In this document: piece after piece, positions 8,543 to 17,344 of the stretch | How positions within the stretch are numbered: the stretch's first letter is position 1 | Layout: each line of letters begins with the position of its first letter | Source of the DNA: Chryseobacterium caseinilyticum | GTDB lineage: Bacteria; Bacteroidota; Bacteroidia; Flavobacteriales; Weeksellaceae | Length of the DNA stretch: 32,479 nt | Reading direction: 5' to 3' | NCBI RefSeq assembly: GCF_014837145.1 | Contig: NZ_JACYFS010000013.1 | Coordinates: forward strand, 1 to 32,479 | Made by a program: the position numbers and the translations under genes | Notes under the pieces: model-generated | Seen by the model: only the letters and a program-made list of their open reading frames with translations | Database searches by the model: none | Told to the model about the DNA's origin: nothing

Positions 8543-9523
8543 ATGAAAAAAATACTGATTACGGGCGGAGCAGGTTTTATAGGATCCAATCTAACTGAAT
8601 ACTTTCTTGCAAAAAACTATCAGGTAGTCTGTCTTGATAATTTTGCAACGGGTCATCGACACAATATTGTTAATTTCCTTAATAATCCTAATTATGAGCT
8701 AATTGAGGGTGATATTAGAGAATCTGAAATTTGTGAAAAAGCATGTGAGGGAGTCGATTTTATTTTACATCAGGCAGCTTTAGGTTCTGTTCCACGTTCT
8801 ATCAAAGATCCTCAGACCTCCAATGAGGTGAACGTTACCGGATTTTTAAACATGCTTACAGCGGCAAAAAATAAGGGAGTTAAAAGATTTGTTTATGCAG
8901 CATCATCATCTACCTATGGAGATTCTGAAGCACTTCCCAAAGTTGAAGATGTGATAGGAAAACCCTTATCTCCATACGCTATTACAAAATATGTCAATGA
9001 ATTATATGCTGATGTTTTCAGTAAAACGTATGGCATTGAATGCATCGGTTTGAGATATTTTAATGTCTTTGGAAGACGCCAGGATCCAAATGGGGCTTAC
9101 GCAGCAGTAATACCTCTGTTTGTCAAACAGTTAATTAATCATGAGTCACCTGTTGTAAATGGCGACGGCAACTATTCGCGCGATTTTACTTACATAGACA
9201 ACGTGATTCAGATGAATGAGCTGGCAATGTTGACTGATAATCCGGATGCTGTCAATACAGTTTACAATACTGCAGTCGGAGACAGAACAACGTTGAACGA
9301 CTTGCTTAAATATCTTAAAGAATATCTTTCTGACTTTGATGAAAAGATTAAGGATGTGAAAATTGTTCATGGTCCGTCAAGATTAGGCGATATACCACAT
9401 TCATTGGCGTCAATTGACAAAGCACAGCAACTGTTATGCTATCAACCTACTCACAATATATCTGCCGGTCTGAAAGATGCGGTTGAATGGTACTGGAGTA
9501 CTTTAAAAAATGAACTCGTTTAA
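8543..9523 (+). CDS. UDP-N-acetylglucosamine 4-epimerase (WbpP/TviC type)
   Basis: Extended SDR epimerase, most likely interconverting UDP-GlcNAc and UDP-GalNAc, or the corresponding uronic acids. It has 326 residues from ATG 8543. The NAD motif is TGGAGFIGSN (G8, G11, G14); catalytic S-S-S/Y-K residues are in AASSSTYGD and SPYAITKYVNE (Y145, K149). The motif HQAALGSVPRSIKDP and the LRYFNVFGRRQDPNGAYAAV segment point to the WbpP/TviC/Gne subgroup. An in-frame TTG at 8525 would add six residues before the MKKILITGG start typical of the family and is not preferred. The next gene, a TviB/WbpO-type dehydrogenase 17 bases downstream, supports the UDP-GalNAc/GalNAcA assignment. Confidence 0.9.
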   Translation: MKKILITGGAGFIGSNLTEYFLAKNYQVVCLDNFATGHRHNIVNFLNNPNYELIEGDIRESEICEKACEGVDFILHQAALGSVPRSIKDPQTSNEVNVTGFLNMLTAAKNKGVKRFVYAASSSTYGDSEALPKVEDVIGKPLSPYAITKYVNELYADVFSKTYGIECIGLRYFNVFGRRQDPNGAYAAVIPLFVKQLINHESPVVNGDGNYSRDFTYIDNVIQMNELAMLTDNPDAVNTVYNTAVGDRTTLNDLLKYLKEYLSDFDEKIKDVKIVHGPSRLGDIPHSLASIDKAQQLLCYQPTHNISAGLKDAVEWYWSTLKNELV

Positions 9524-9540
9524 TTGTATACTCAAAAATT

Positions 9541-10821
9541 ATGAAAAAAATAGCAATCATTGGTCTTGGTTATGTAGGGTTGCCTTTGGCAAGACTTTTT
9601 GCAACAAAATATCCTGTTATTGGCTTTGACATAAATCAAACCCGTATCAGAGAATTAAATGAGGGAATAGATGTAACACTTGAAGTTGAAAATGATATTC
9701 TAAAATCTGTTTTGAAAAAAGAATCTCCCTTCATCAATGATGTAACTGGGCTCTGTTGCTCGTACAGTTTAGATGAAATCAGAGATGCAAATGTATACAT
9801 CATTACAGTACCCACACCTGTAGATAAAAATAACAGACCGGATCTGACTCCTTTGTACAGAGCCAGTGAAACGGTTGCAAAAGTGATTAAAAAAGGAGAC
9901 ATTGTAATTTACGAATCTACTGTTTATCCTGGAGCTACGGAGGAAGATTGTATTCCTGTTATCGAAAGGCTGTCTGGACTTAAATTCAACGAAGATTTTT
10001 ATGCAGGCTATTCACCCGAAAGAATAAATCCGGGTGACAAGGAACATACAGTTGAAAAAATATTAAAAGTTACTTCAGGATCCACACCAGAAATAGGTAA
10101 AGTGGTTGATGATTTATATAAATCGGTTATTACTGCAGGTACACATCTGGCTCCTACAATAAAAGTGGCAGAAGCGGCAAAAGTGATCGAAAATTCCCAA
10201 AGAGATATTAACATTGCATTTGTTAACGAATTGGCTAAGATTTTTAATTTATTGGATATTGATACACACGCTGTTTTGGAGGCTGCAGGAACCAAGTGGA
10301 ACTTTCTACCTTTTAAACCAGGCCTGGTCGGAGGTCATTGTATTGGTGTAGACCCATATTATCTTGCGCAGAAAGCACAGGAACATGGCTACCATCCGGA
10401 GATCATTCTGGCCGGTAGAAGAATGAATGATTCTATGGGGGACTATGTTGCATCACAAGTAGTAAAGGCACTGATAAAAAAGAATATCAATGTCAATGGT
10501 GCAGAGCTTCTGATGTTGGGAATTACTTTTAAAGAAAATTGTCCGGACGTTAGAAATACTAAAATACTGGATGTTATTGCGGCTTTAGAAGACTTTGGAA
10601 TAAGCGTGAAAACGTATGATCCTTGGGCAAATCCTGATGAAGTAAAACATGAGTATGGAATTGAAAGTTTAAATACATTACCGGAAAAGAAATTTGATTG
10701 CGTAGTTTTAGGGGTTTCGCACAAAGAATTTTTAAATATAAATTTTGAAGACCTGAAGAAGGAAAATGCGGTAGTGTATGATGTTAAAGGAATTTTGAAG
10801 ATTACTGACGGTAAATTATGA
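9541..10821 (+). CDS. UDP-N-acetyl-hexosamine 6-dehydrogenase (WbpO/TviB type)
   Basis: NAD-dependent nucleotide-sugar dehydrogenase of the UDP-Glc/GDP-Man family, oxidising C6 to a carboxylate; with its neighbour it probably yields UDP-GalNAcA. It has 426 residues. The N-terminal dinucleotide motif is IAIIGLGYVGLPLA, the middle domain carries the conserved FLPFKPGLVGGHCIG with catalytic C267, and the C-terminal UDP-binding domain includes LGITFKENCPDVRNTK. The subgroup assignment to N-acetylhexosamine substrates comes from overall resemblance to TviB/WbpO and the gene pairing. The stop codon overlaps the next start (ATGA). Confidence 0.92.
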   Translation: MKKIAIIGLGYVGLPLARLFATKYPVIGFDINQTRIRELNEGIDVTLEVENDILKSVLKKESPFINDVTGLCCSYSLDEIRDANVYIITVPTPVDKNNRPDLTPLYRASETVAKVIKKGDIVIYESTVYPGATEEDCIPVIERLSGLKFNEDFYAGYSPERINPGDKEHTVEKILKVTSGSTPEIGKVVDDLYKSVITAGTHLAPTIKVAEAAKVIENSQRDINIAFVNELAKIFNLLDIDTHAVLEAAGTKWNFLPFKPGLVGGHCIGVDPYYLAQKAQEHGYHPEIILAGRRMNDSMGDYVASQVVKALIKKNINVNGAELLMLGITFKENCPDVRNTKILDVIAALEDFGISVKTYDPWANPDEVKHEYGIESLNTLPEKKFDCVVLGVSHKEFLNINFEDLKKENAVVYDVKGILKITDGKL

Positions 10822-11228
10822 TGATTAATAATCCAAAAATAATAGAACTGCCAAAAATATTGGATAAACGTGGCAATCTGTCTTTTTTTGAATTTCCTAA
10901 TCAGCTGCCTTTCGATATAGCAAGAACTTATTGGATATACGATGTGCCAGGTGGCGAAATTAGAGGAAGTCATGCCTTTAGAGAACAGCAGGAGTTTATT
11001 ATTGCACTTTCAGGAAGTTTTGATGTAGTTTTAAATGACGGTCAAGTCGATAAGAAGTTTTCTCTCAACCGGTCATATTCAGGTCTGTATATACCTAAAA
11101 TGTATTGGCGAAGGCTTGAGAATTTTTCTACTAATTCTCTGGCTTTAATCGTATCAGATAGACTTTACAACGAATCTGATTATATCAGAGATTATGAACA
11201 GTTCAAATTGCTGAAAAATGAAATTTAG
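10818..11228 (+). CDS. Sugar 3,4-ketoisomerase-like cupin, copy 1 (FdtA/QdtA family)
   Basis: A 136-residue small cupin of the WxcM-like/FdtA family, whose members shift the keto group of dTDP-4-keto-6-deoxyglucose from C4 to C3. Family features are the ELPKILDKRGNLSFFE opening, the IYDVPGGEIRG turn and SGSFDVVLNDG. The family signature RGxHAH reads RGSHAF here (R49, H52, F54), so the second histidine is replaced by phenylalanine; this copy may be catalytically altered or act as a partner subunit. It overlaps the dehydrogenase stop by 4 bases and the next cupin by 11 bases, so the pair is translationally coupled. Confidence 0.87.
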   Translation: MMINNPKIIELPKILDKRGNLSFFEFPNQLPFDIARTYWIYDVPGGEIRGSHAFREQQEFIIALSGSFDVVLNDGQVDKKFSLNRSYSGLYIPKMYWRRLENFSTNSLALIVSDRLYNESDYIRDYEQFKLLKNEI

Positions 11229-11634
11229 TGTCGAAGATTGTGAGATTGTAGAATTGCCCATTGTTCATAACGAAAATGGAAACATCACAGTTTTAGAAAA
11301 TAATATAAACATTCCCTTTGATATTAAGAGAGTTTATTACCTCTACGATGTTCCAATGGGTGCTGAAAGAGGTGGACACTCCCATTATCAACTCCAACAA
11401 TATGTAGTTGCGGCTAGTGGGTCATTTAATTTTATTTTAGATGATGGAGTAAATAAAAGGGAAGTCTTTTTAAATCATCCGAATAAAGCTTTACACATTA
11501 AACCAGGAATTTGGAGAGAAATGAAGGACTTTTCAAGTGGAAGTATTTGCCTTGTTTTAGCTTCAATGGAATATACCGAAAAGGATTATATTCGTGAATA
11601 TAAAGACTTTTTAAATTATAGGAAAAATGGCTAA
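11218..11634 (+). CDS. Sugar 3,4-ketoisomerase-like cupin, copy 2 (FdtA/QdtA family)
   Basis: Second member of the tandem, 138 residues, with an intact signature: R51-G-G-H54-S-H56 followed by SGSFNFILDDG. It is related to copy 1 along its whole length (ELPIVHNENGNITVLE against ELPKILDKRGNLSFFE; YLYDVPMG against WIYDVPGG) but clearly diverged, so the duplication is old. It is the more likely active isomerase for the dTDP-3-amino-3,6-dideoxyhexose pathway. It overlaps the acetyltransferase gene by 8 bases. Confidence 0.88.
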   Translation: MKFSVEDCEIVELPIVHNENGNITVLENNINIPFDIKRVYYLYDVPMGAERGGHSHYQLQQYVVAASGSFNFILDDGVNKREVFLNHPNKALHIKPGIWREMKDFSSGSICLVLASMEYTEKDYIREYKDFLNYRKNG

Positions 11635-12112
11635 AATACATTCACTGTCTGATGTTCAGTCAGGAAATATCGGAGAAAATACAATGATATGGCAATATTG
11701 TGTAGTACTGAAAGATGCGGTTATTGGGGATCATTGTAATATTAACTGTCAGGTGCTGATAGAAAATGATGTGGTAATAGGAGACAACGTTACCATAAAA
11801 CCGGGTGTCCAGATTTGGGACGGTGTAACTCTCGAAGATAATGTGTTTATTGGTCCAAATGTTACTTTTACCAACGACCTGATACCGAGATCAAAGCAAT
11901 ATCCCAAATCATTTTCAAAAACAATTGTTAAAAAAGGTGCTTCTATTGGAGCGAATTCAACTATCGTTACGGGAAATACAATTGGAGAAAATGCACTTAT
12001 AGGGGCGGGCAGTGTTGTTACCAAAAATGTTCCTGCGAACACAGTTTGGTTTGGAAACCCTGCAAAACAGAAAGGTACTATTGACATAAACGGAACAATA
12101 ATCTATCAATAA
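11627..12112 (+). CDS. Left-handed beta-helix N-acetyltransferase (FdtC/QdtC/WbpD-like)
   Basis: A 161-residue hexapeptide-repeat acyltransferase, probably acetylating the 3-amino group of the dTDP-3-amino-3,6-dideoxyhexose made by its neighbours. Repeats of the [LIV]-G-x-x-x-x type run through the protein (IGDHCNINCQVLIENDVVIG, IGPNVTF, IGENALIGAGSVV). The segment FIGPNVTFTNDLIPRSKQYP is typical of the FdtC/WlaRB/WbpD group. It ends with the usual AGSVVTKNVPANTVWFGNPA motif. Its place between the isomerases and the aminotransferase fits the pathway. Confidence 0.87.
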   Translation: MAKIHSLSDVQSGNIGENTMIWQYCVVLKDAVIGDHCNINCQVLIENDVVIGDNVTIKPGVQIWDGVTLEDNVFIGPNVTFTNDLIPRSKQYPKSFSKTIVKKGASIGANSTIVTGNTIGENALIGAGSVVTKNVPANTVWFGNPAKQKGTIDINGTIIYQ

Positions 12113-12124
12113 GAAAAAAACAAA

Positions 12125-13231
12125 ATGATCAAATTTCTTGATTTACAGAAAATAAACCTTGCTTATCAGCAGGAAATAGAAGAAAAACTACTACATACCT
12201 TCCGTTCTGGCTGGTATCTCCTTGGAAATGAAGTTAAAAATTTTGAGGACAATTTGACACGATACATTGGTTCAAAATATGCCATCGGCGTTGCAAATGG
12301 TTTGGATGCACTTCGTTTAATTCTAAGGGCTTATATAGAATTAGGGATCATGCAGAAAGGGGACGAAATTATCGTTCCTGCAAATACCTACATAGCTTCT
12401 GTTTTGGCAATTTCAGATAATGGTTTAGTACCAGTGTTAGTGGAGCCGGATCTAAATAACTACAATATTGATATTACTAAAATAGAGGACAAAATCTCTC
12501 CTAAAACAAAGGGAATTATGATTGTCCATTTGTACGGACGCATTATTTTTTCAGACGATCTAAAAAATATTGCAGCTAAACACAATTTGAAAATTATCGA
12601 AGACAATGCGCAGGCAATCGGAGCAGAATGGAAAGGGATCAGAAGCGGGAATTTAGGTGATGCAGCAGGTTTCAGCTTTTATCCGGGGAAAAATTTGGGA
12701 GCGCTGGGAGATGGGGGAGCAGTGACAACCAGTGATGATGAATTGGCAAAAACCATCAGGGCTTTGGCAAATTATGGGTCAAATCAGAAATACATCAATA
12801 TCTATCAGGGGTTAAATTCAAGATTGGATGAATTGCAGGCGGCTGTATTAGATGTCAAGTTGAAATATATTGATACAGATAATGACCGAAGAAGAGAAAT
12901 AGCAGAAAGATATGTTTTGGAAGTGAAAAATCCCAATATTATTTTGCCCGAATTACTTGACAATGGAAAAGAACACGTATGGCATTTGTTTGTTATAAGA
13001 ACTTCGGAAAGAGAAAAGCTGCAGAATTATCTTACAGAAAATGGCGTACAGACATTGATCCATTATCCTATTCCACCCCATAAGCAGGGAGCGTACAGGG
13101 AGATGAATGAGCTTCATTTTCCAATAACAGATAAAATACACAGTGAAGTTTTGAGTCTTCCGATAAGCCCGGTAATGAGTAATGAGGAGGTGTTAAAAGT
13201 TATTAATGTATTGAATTCTGCACAATCTTGA
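12125..13231 (+). CDS. PLP-dependent sugar 3-aminotransferase (FdtB/QdtB type, DegT family)
   Basis: DegT/DnrJ/EryC1/StrS aminotransferase, 368 residues, expected to transfer an amino group from glutamate to C3 of the dTDP-3-keto-6-deoxyhexose. The opening FLDLQKINLAYQQEIEE and SGWYLLGNEVKNFE are family hallmarks. PLP contacts are visible: D160 and Q163 in EDNAQAIGA and the internal aldimine lysine K189 in SFYPGKNLGALGDGG. With the cupins and the acetyltransferase it completes a Fuc3NAc- or Qui3NAc-type module; which epimer cannot be told from the sequence. rmlA/rmlB, needed for the precursor, are not in the window. Confidence 0.93.
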   Translation: MIKFLDLQKINLAYQQEIEEKLLHTFRSGWYLLGNEVKNFEDNLTRYIGSKYAIGVANGLDALRLILRAYIELGIMQKGDEIIVPANTYIASVLAISDNGLVPVLVEPDLNNYNIDITKIEDKISPKTKGIMIVHLYGRIIFSDDLKNIAAKHNLKIIEDNAQAIGAEWKGIRSGNLGDAAGFSFYPGKNLGALGDGGAVTTSDDELAKTIRALANYGSNQKYINIYQGLNSRLDELQAAVLDVKLKYIDTDNDRRREIAERYVLEVKNPNIILPELLDNGKEHVWHLFVIRTSEREKLQNYLTENGVQTLIHYPIPPHKQGAYREMNELHFPITDKIHSEVLSLPISPVMSNEEVLKVINVLNSAQS

Positions 13232-13240
13232 TTAAAATGT

Positions 13241-13837
13241 ATGTATTTACTATATAATATTTTAAAATTAGTCCTTTTACCATTTTCGTATCTTTTAAAG
13301 TGCTTTTCTATTTTGTCAATTCCAATTAGAGAAAGACTACCATTAATGAGAGGTATACTATATAGATATAAGTTCAACATGGTTGCTGATCGTTTAAGTC
13401 TTGGATCTAACGTTGACATTAAATGCTATAAAAATCTCTTTTGTTTAGGTTCTAATGTCGCAGTACGATCTAATGTGATATTAGCAGGTGCCGGAAAATT
13501 AACTATAGGAAACAATACAGTTATTAATGAATATTCTATTGTTTCATGTTTCGAAGAAATTTTCATAGGCTCAAACGTTATGATTGCTCCAAGATGCTAT
13601 ATTCTTGACATTGATCATTCTTACGATAGTAAAGAAATTCCAATTAAAGATCAGGGTTATAAGACAAGCAAAGTTTATATAGATGATGATGTTTGGATTG
13701 CTACACAAGTTGTAATCACTAGGGGAGTAACCATTGGAAAAGGTTCTATAATTGCGGCAAACAGTGTTGTTACTAGAGATATACCTCCATACTCAATAGT
13801 TGGCGGAATACCTGCAAAAGTACTTAAACAAAGATGA
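13241..13837 (+). CDS. Hexapeptide-repeat acyltransferase (WbbJ-like)
   Basis: A 198-residue left-handed beta-helix acyltransferase, of the group that O-acetylates glycans. The N-terminal ~35 residues are hydrophobic and basic (ILKLVLLPFSYLLKCFSIL) and could sit on the membrane. The catalytic-type histidine region is LDIDHSYDS, and the C-terminal motif is IIAANSVVTRDIPPYSIVGGIPAK. The acceptor is unknown; O-acetylation of the repeat unit is the likely role. It starts the AT-rich stretch and overlaps the flippase gene by 4 bases (ATGA). Confidence 0.85.
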   Translation: MYLLYNILKLVLLPFSYLLKCFSILSIPIRERLPLMRGILYRYKFNMVADRLSLGSNVDIKCYKNLFCLGSNVAVRSNVILAGAGKLTIGNNTVINEYSIVSCFEEIFIGSNVMIAPRCYILDIDHSYDSKEIPIKDQGYKTSKVYIDDDVWIATQVVITRGVTIGKGSIIAANSVVTRDIPPYSIVGGIPAKVLKQR

Positions 13838-15291
13838 AAAGTATTAACCTTAACGAACAAGCAAAATCTGCTACGCATAGTGTTGTAATTTTTACAATAT
13901 TTACATTTTTACAACCAATAATATCCTTTGTATTATTACCGATTTACCTAAAATATCTTACAATTGAGCAATATGGAGCTTATACTTTGCTTATTACGAT
14001 TTCATCTCTAATTTCTATTCTTGGAGGTTTAAACACATCATCTTCAGTTGTCCCATTATATTTTAGAAATGATAAAAAGCAGTCAAAATCAGATTTTTTA
14101 AATACTATTTTTAGTTTTAATATTATTTTTAATATATTTTTATCGATTATATTTCTGATTATTGGACCGTATATATTTTCAATCTTTATAAGCGATAAAA
14201 ATATATCATTTTTTCCATATGGTTACCTTGCTATTTTAACGGGCTTATCATCTCAGTTTTTTGTTATTTGCCTAACATTTGAAAAAAATGAAAGAAAGGT
14301 TTACAAATATGCTTTGATTCAAATGATCTTCATTTTTTTGTCAGTTTGTCTTCAAATAGTATTTGCAATTTATTTTTCTCTTGAAGGAGTTATGTGGGCT
14401 AGATTTTTAAGTAACATATTAATATTTTTCGTGTTACTATACCTTATGCGTGAGAATTTCAGATTTTTCATTGATAAGAAAACAATTAATACCTCTTTAA
14501 AATATTCTATTTCCTTAATACCTTTTTTATTAATCTTTTGGGTTGGTAGATATGCGGATCGTTTTTTTTTAGAGAAGTATGTGTCTCTTGCCGAGATTGC
14601 AATTTATGGATTAATGATGACTTTTGCATCTCTCATTACATTATGCTCAGAAGCGCTTGCAAATTCTGTTCAACCATTTTTATTCGAGTATTACAGCAAC
14701 CCGAAGAAAAATGAAAAAGAAATTAATAATTTATATATTTTTTTCTTAAGCATCTTTATAATGTTCTGCGCTGTATTAATATTTTGTGTTTCAAATATCT
14801 CATTTATTTTGTCAAATAGTAAATATTTTGATATTGTACCTTATTTTTGGTTAGCAATAGTTCCCTCCTTTTTGAATGGATTTCAATTTTTGTTTTTTAA
14901 TATTTTAACTTATAATTTAAAATCAAAACTATTATCACTTATACAATTCTTTTCAGTTGGAACTCAGTTAATTTTTATCTATTTGTTAGTTGCAGATTAT
15001 CAAGTTTACGGCTTAATTACTGCATCTATTATTAGCAATCTTTTTTCATTATTACTAACTGTTTATTTTGGTACGCGTGAAATTAAGATTGATTATGATT
15101 TTAAAAAAATAGTTCTCCCAACATCTATTTTTATTATGAGTATTTTTATATTCATATTTACTCACTATTATTATAAAATTTCATTTTCTTTTTTGGGATC
15201 TATACTAACTTTAGAAATGACAATAGTAATATACATATCAGCTAAAACACAGATAAATCACAGTGTAAAAAAAATAATCAAAAAGAAATAA
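13834..15291 (+). CDS. wzx: Wzx-type polysaccharide flippase
   Basis: Integral membrane protein of 485 residues with about 12-14 predicted helices, of the polysaccharide-transporter/MATE-like superfamily that flips undecaprenyl-linked repeat units. The N-terminal pattern SVVIFTIFTFLQPIISFVLL and PIYLKYLTIEQYGAYTLLI is typical of Wzx proteins. It is the only flippase in the window. The gene is visibly much richer in A and T than the fucose and GalNAcA genes to its left, common for wzx genes and suggestive of horizontal exchange. Confidence 0.92.
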   Translation: MKSINLNEQAKSATHSVVIFTIFTFLQPIISFVLLPIYLKYLTIEQYGAYTLLITISSLISILGGLNTSSSVVPLYFRNDKKQSKSDFLNTIFSFNIIFNIFLSIIFLIIGPYIFSIFISDKNISFFPYGYLAILTGLSSQFFVICLTFEKNERKVYKYALIQMIFIFLSVCLQIVFAIYFSLEGVMWARFLSNILIFFVLLYLMRENFRFFIDKKTINTSLKYSISLIPFLLIFWVGRYADRFFLEKYVSLAEIAIYGLMMTFASLITLCSEALANSVQPFLFEYYSNPKKNEKEINNLYIFFLSIFIMFCAVLIFCVSNISFILSNSKYFDIVPYFWLAIVPSFLNGFQFLFFNILTYNLKSKLLSLIQFFSVGTQLIFIYLLVADYQVYGLITASIISNLFSLLLTVYFGTREIKIDYDFKKIVLPTSIFIMSIFIFIFTHYYYKISFSFLGSILTLEMTIVIYISAKTQINHSVKKIIKKK

Positions 15292-16224
15292 ATGGAAGAA
15301 AAATATCCCTTAGTTACAATAATAACACCTTCATTTAATCATGCAAGATATTTGCAAAATACTGTTGAAAGTGTTGTTAATCAGACTTATCCAAATATCG
15401 AATATATAATTATTGATGACGGATCAAGTGATAACTCTCACGAAATAATAAAGAAGATTGCAAAAAAATATACATTTATCAAATATATCCTCTACGATGA
15501 GAATAAAGGCCATATTCGAATAAATGAAGGGGTGCAATTGGCAAAAGGTGATTTTATATCAATTTTATCATCAGATGATTGGTATCTTCCAACAAAGATA
15601 GAAATGCAGATGAAACTTTTTGATTCTTTAGATCAAAATTATGGTGTCGTATATAGTGCAGGTTTTAGATATTATGAAGATACGAAAGAAATGTTAGAGC
15701 CTGCAACAAATAAAATGATGAGAAATGGCGAGATACTAAAAAATCTTTTGACAGAACCTTTTTTTATTTACCCAATCTCTCCTATCATCAGAAAAGAGTG
15801 TCTACTTCGTTATCCTTTTTCTGAGGGTTTTAGGGCAGAAGGTGAAGCTATTTACTTTAAAATTGCTATGAAGTATAAATTTGATTATGTTCAAGAACCT
15901 CTTGTTGTAATGAGGGATCATTCAGGAAATACAGGTAAAGATCTGTATAGGATGCATGAAGATAATATCAAAATACGATTAGATTTATTTAGTTTAGCAG
16001 ATTTTCCTAACCAATACAGAGGTATTGCAAAAAAGAATCTAGCATACACCTATTTCTTTAATGGATGGCAAATGATTAGAAACTATAAAGACTTTTTGAA
16101 TGGCTGGAAAAACATGAAGATTGGAGCCTCTTACAATTCAAATTATTATTTTAATTTTAGATTTTTTGCTGCATTAATATTATTAATGTGCAACAAAATA
16201 AAATTACAGTTATCAGTAAATTAA
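15292..16224 (+). CDS. Family 2 glycosyltransferase
   Basis: GT-A fold inverting glycosyltransferase, 310 residues. The N-terminal motif is PLVTIITPSFNHARYLQNTV, followed by YIIIDDGSSDNS, and the metal-binding region is SILSSDDWYLP (D95, D96). It acts in the cytoplasm on the lipid-linked repeat unit; donor and linkage cannot be read from the sequence. The ATG follows the flippase stop directly without spacing. The composition is AT-rich like its neighbours. Confidence 0.93.
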   Translation: MEEKYPLVTIITPSFNHARYLQNTVESVVNQTYPNIEYIIIDDGSSDNSHEIIKKIAKKYTFIKYILYDENKGHIRINEGVQLAKGDFISILSSDDWYLPTKIEMQMKLFDSLDQNYGVVYSAGFRYYEDTKEMLEPATNKMMRNGEILKNLLTEPFFIYPISPIIRKECLLRYPFSEGFRAEGEAIYFKIAMKYKFDYVQEPLVVMRDHSGNTGKDLYRMHEDNIKIRLDLFSLADFPNQYRGIAKKNLAYTYFFNGWQMIRNYKDFLNGWKNMKIGASYNSNYYFNFRFFAALILLMCNKIKLQLSVN

Positions 16225-16234
16225 AAATTATATT

Positions 16235-17344
16235 TTGAAAATCTTATTTGTTATAGAATCTTTAGGCAATGGTGGAGCTGAAAGAGCTCTAATCAGTACT
16301 ATCAACATTCTTATAAAAAGAGGTGTAAGTTGTGAAGTTGCAACATTATTCGAAGAACATGATTTATTGAGCGAGCTAGAGCGTAATGGTGTAGTTGTTC
16401 ATCAGTTAAATGTGGGTTTCCGATGGAATGTTTTTAAGATACTATCGCAATTAAAAGCTTTACTTACAAATAGAAAATATGATATTGTAGATACTCACCT
16501 ATTTTTTGCTCACTTCTATGTTGGTATATTAAAAACAATTAGATTCCCACAACTTAAAACTATTGTTACATTACATAACTTGGGTTATCAGGCTGATCCT
16601 GCTACTACTGTAATTAAGAAATTCAGAAAGTTGCTTGATAAACAATCTTTAAATACTTTCGATATAAAATTAGCAGTAAGTAAAAGTGTTAAAAATCACT
16701 TTATAGACGAGCTGAACTTAAATGATGTTAAAGTCCTTCATAACGGTTTTGTAGTTAAAGAGTTCAGCTCACCACAAGGATCAAAACCCTTAGTTTTTTC
16801 TTCTGATAAAATGAATATATTAACACCTGGACGCTTAGTAAAAGAGAAAGGACATGAATTCTTGATTAAAGCAATCATAGACATTAATAAATCAGTTCAT
16901 AGCTTGCACTTCTTTTTCGCTGGAGATGGACATATGAAGGAAGTTATTGAGAATCTAATAGTTGAGCATGATATTGATAATATAACATTATTAGGTAATT
17001 TAGAGCAACAGGAACTTTTTAACTATATTTTATATGCAGACCTTATCGTAATTCCATCTGTTTCAGAAGGTTTTGGAATGGTTGTGGGGGAATCAATGGT
17101 TTTAAATAAAGCAATTTTAGCAACCAATGTTGGAGGAATTCCAGATTTTATTGATAATGGAATTAACGGAATAATGGTTAACGCCAAAAGTCATACTGAA
17201 CTCAAGGAAAATATTGAATTACTAATTAATAACGATGATTTACGTAAACAATTAGGTGCTGCTGCACGTCAAAAAGTTCAGATATTCAACATTGATAAAA
17301 TTGTAGAAAAAAGAATAGAAATATATAAGAAACTAATCAGCTGA
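16235..17344 (+). CDS. Family 4 glycosyltransferase
   Basis: GT-B fold retaining glycosyltransferase, 369 residues. The start MKILFVIESLGNGGAERAL is the classic GT4 N-terminus and requires the TTG codon at 16235 as initiator, since no ATG precedes this segment in frame. The donor-binding EX7E motif is in SVSEGFGMVVGES (E278, E286), followed by NKAILATNVGGIPD. The gene ends in a TGATG overlap with the first amidotransferase gene. Confidence 0.93.
   Translation: MKILFVIESLGNGGAERALISTINILIKRGVSCEVATLFEEHDLLSELERNGVVVHQLNVGFRWNVFKILSQLKALLTNRKYDIVDTHLFFAHFYVGILKTIRFPQLKTIVTLHNLGYQADPATTVIKKFRKLLDKQSLNTFDIKLAVSKSVKNHFIDELNLNDVKVLHNGFVVKEFSSPQGSKPLVFSSDKMNILTPGRLVKEKGHEFLIKAIIDINKSVHSLHFFFAGDGHMKEVIENLIVEHDIDNITLLGNLEQQELFNYILYADLIVIPSVSEGFGMVVGESMVLNKAILATNVGGIPDFIDNGINGIMVNAKSHTELKENIELLINNDDLRKQLGAAARQKVQIFNIDKIVEKRIEIYKKLIS

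Noticed and set aside
10443..10973. 176-codon open frame on the minus strand
   Set aside because: It is antisense to the dehydrogenase and first cupin, both of which have clear family motifs.
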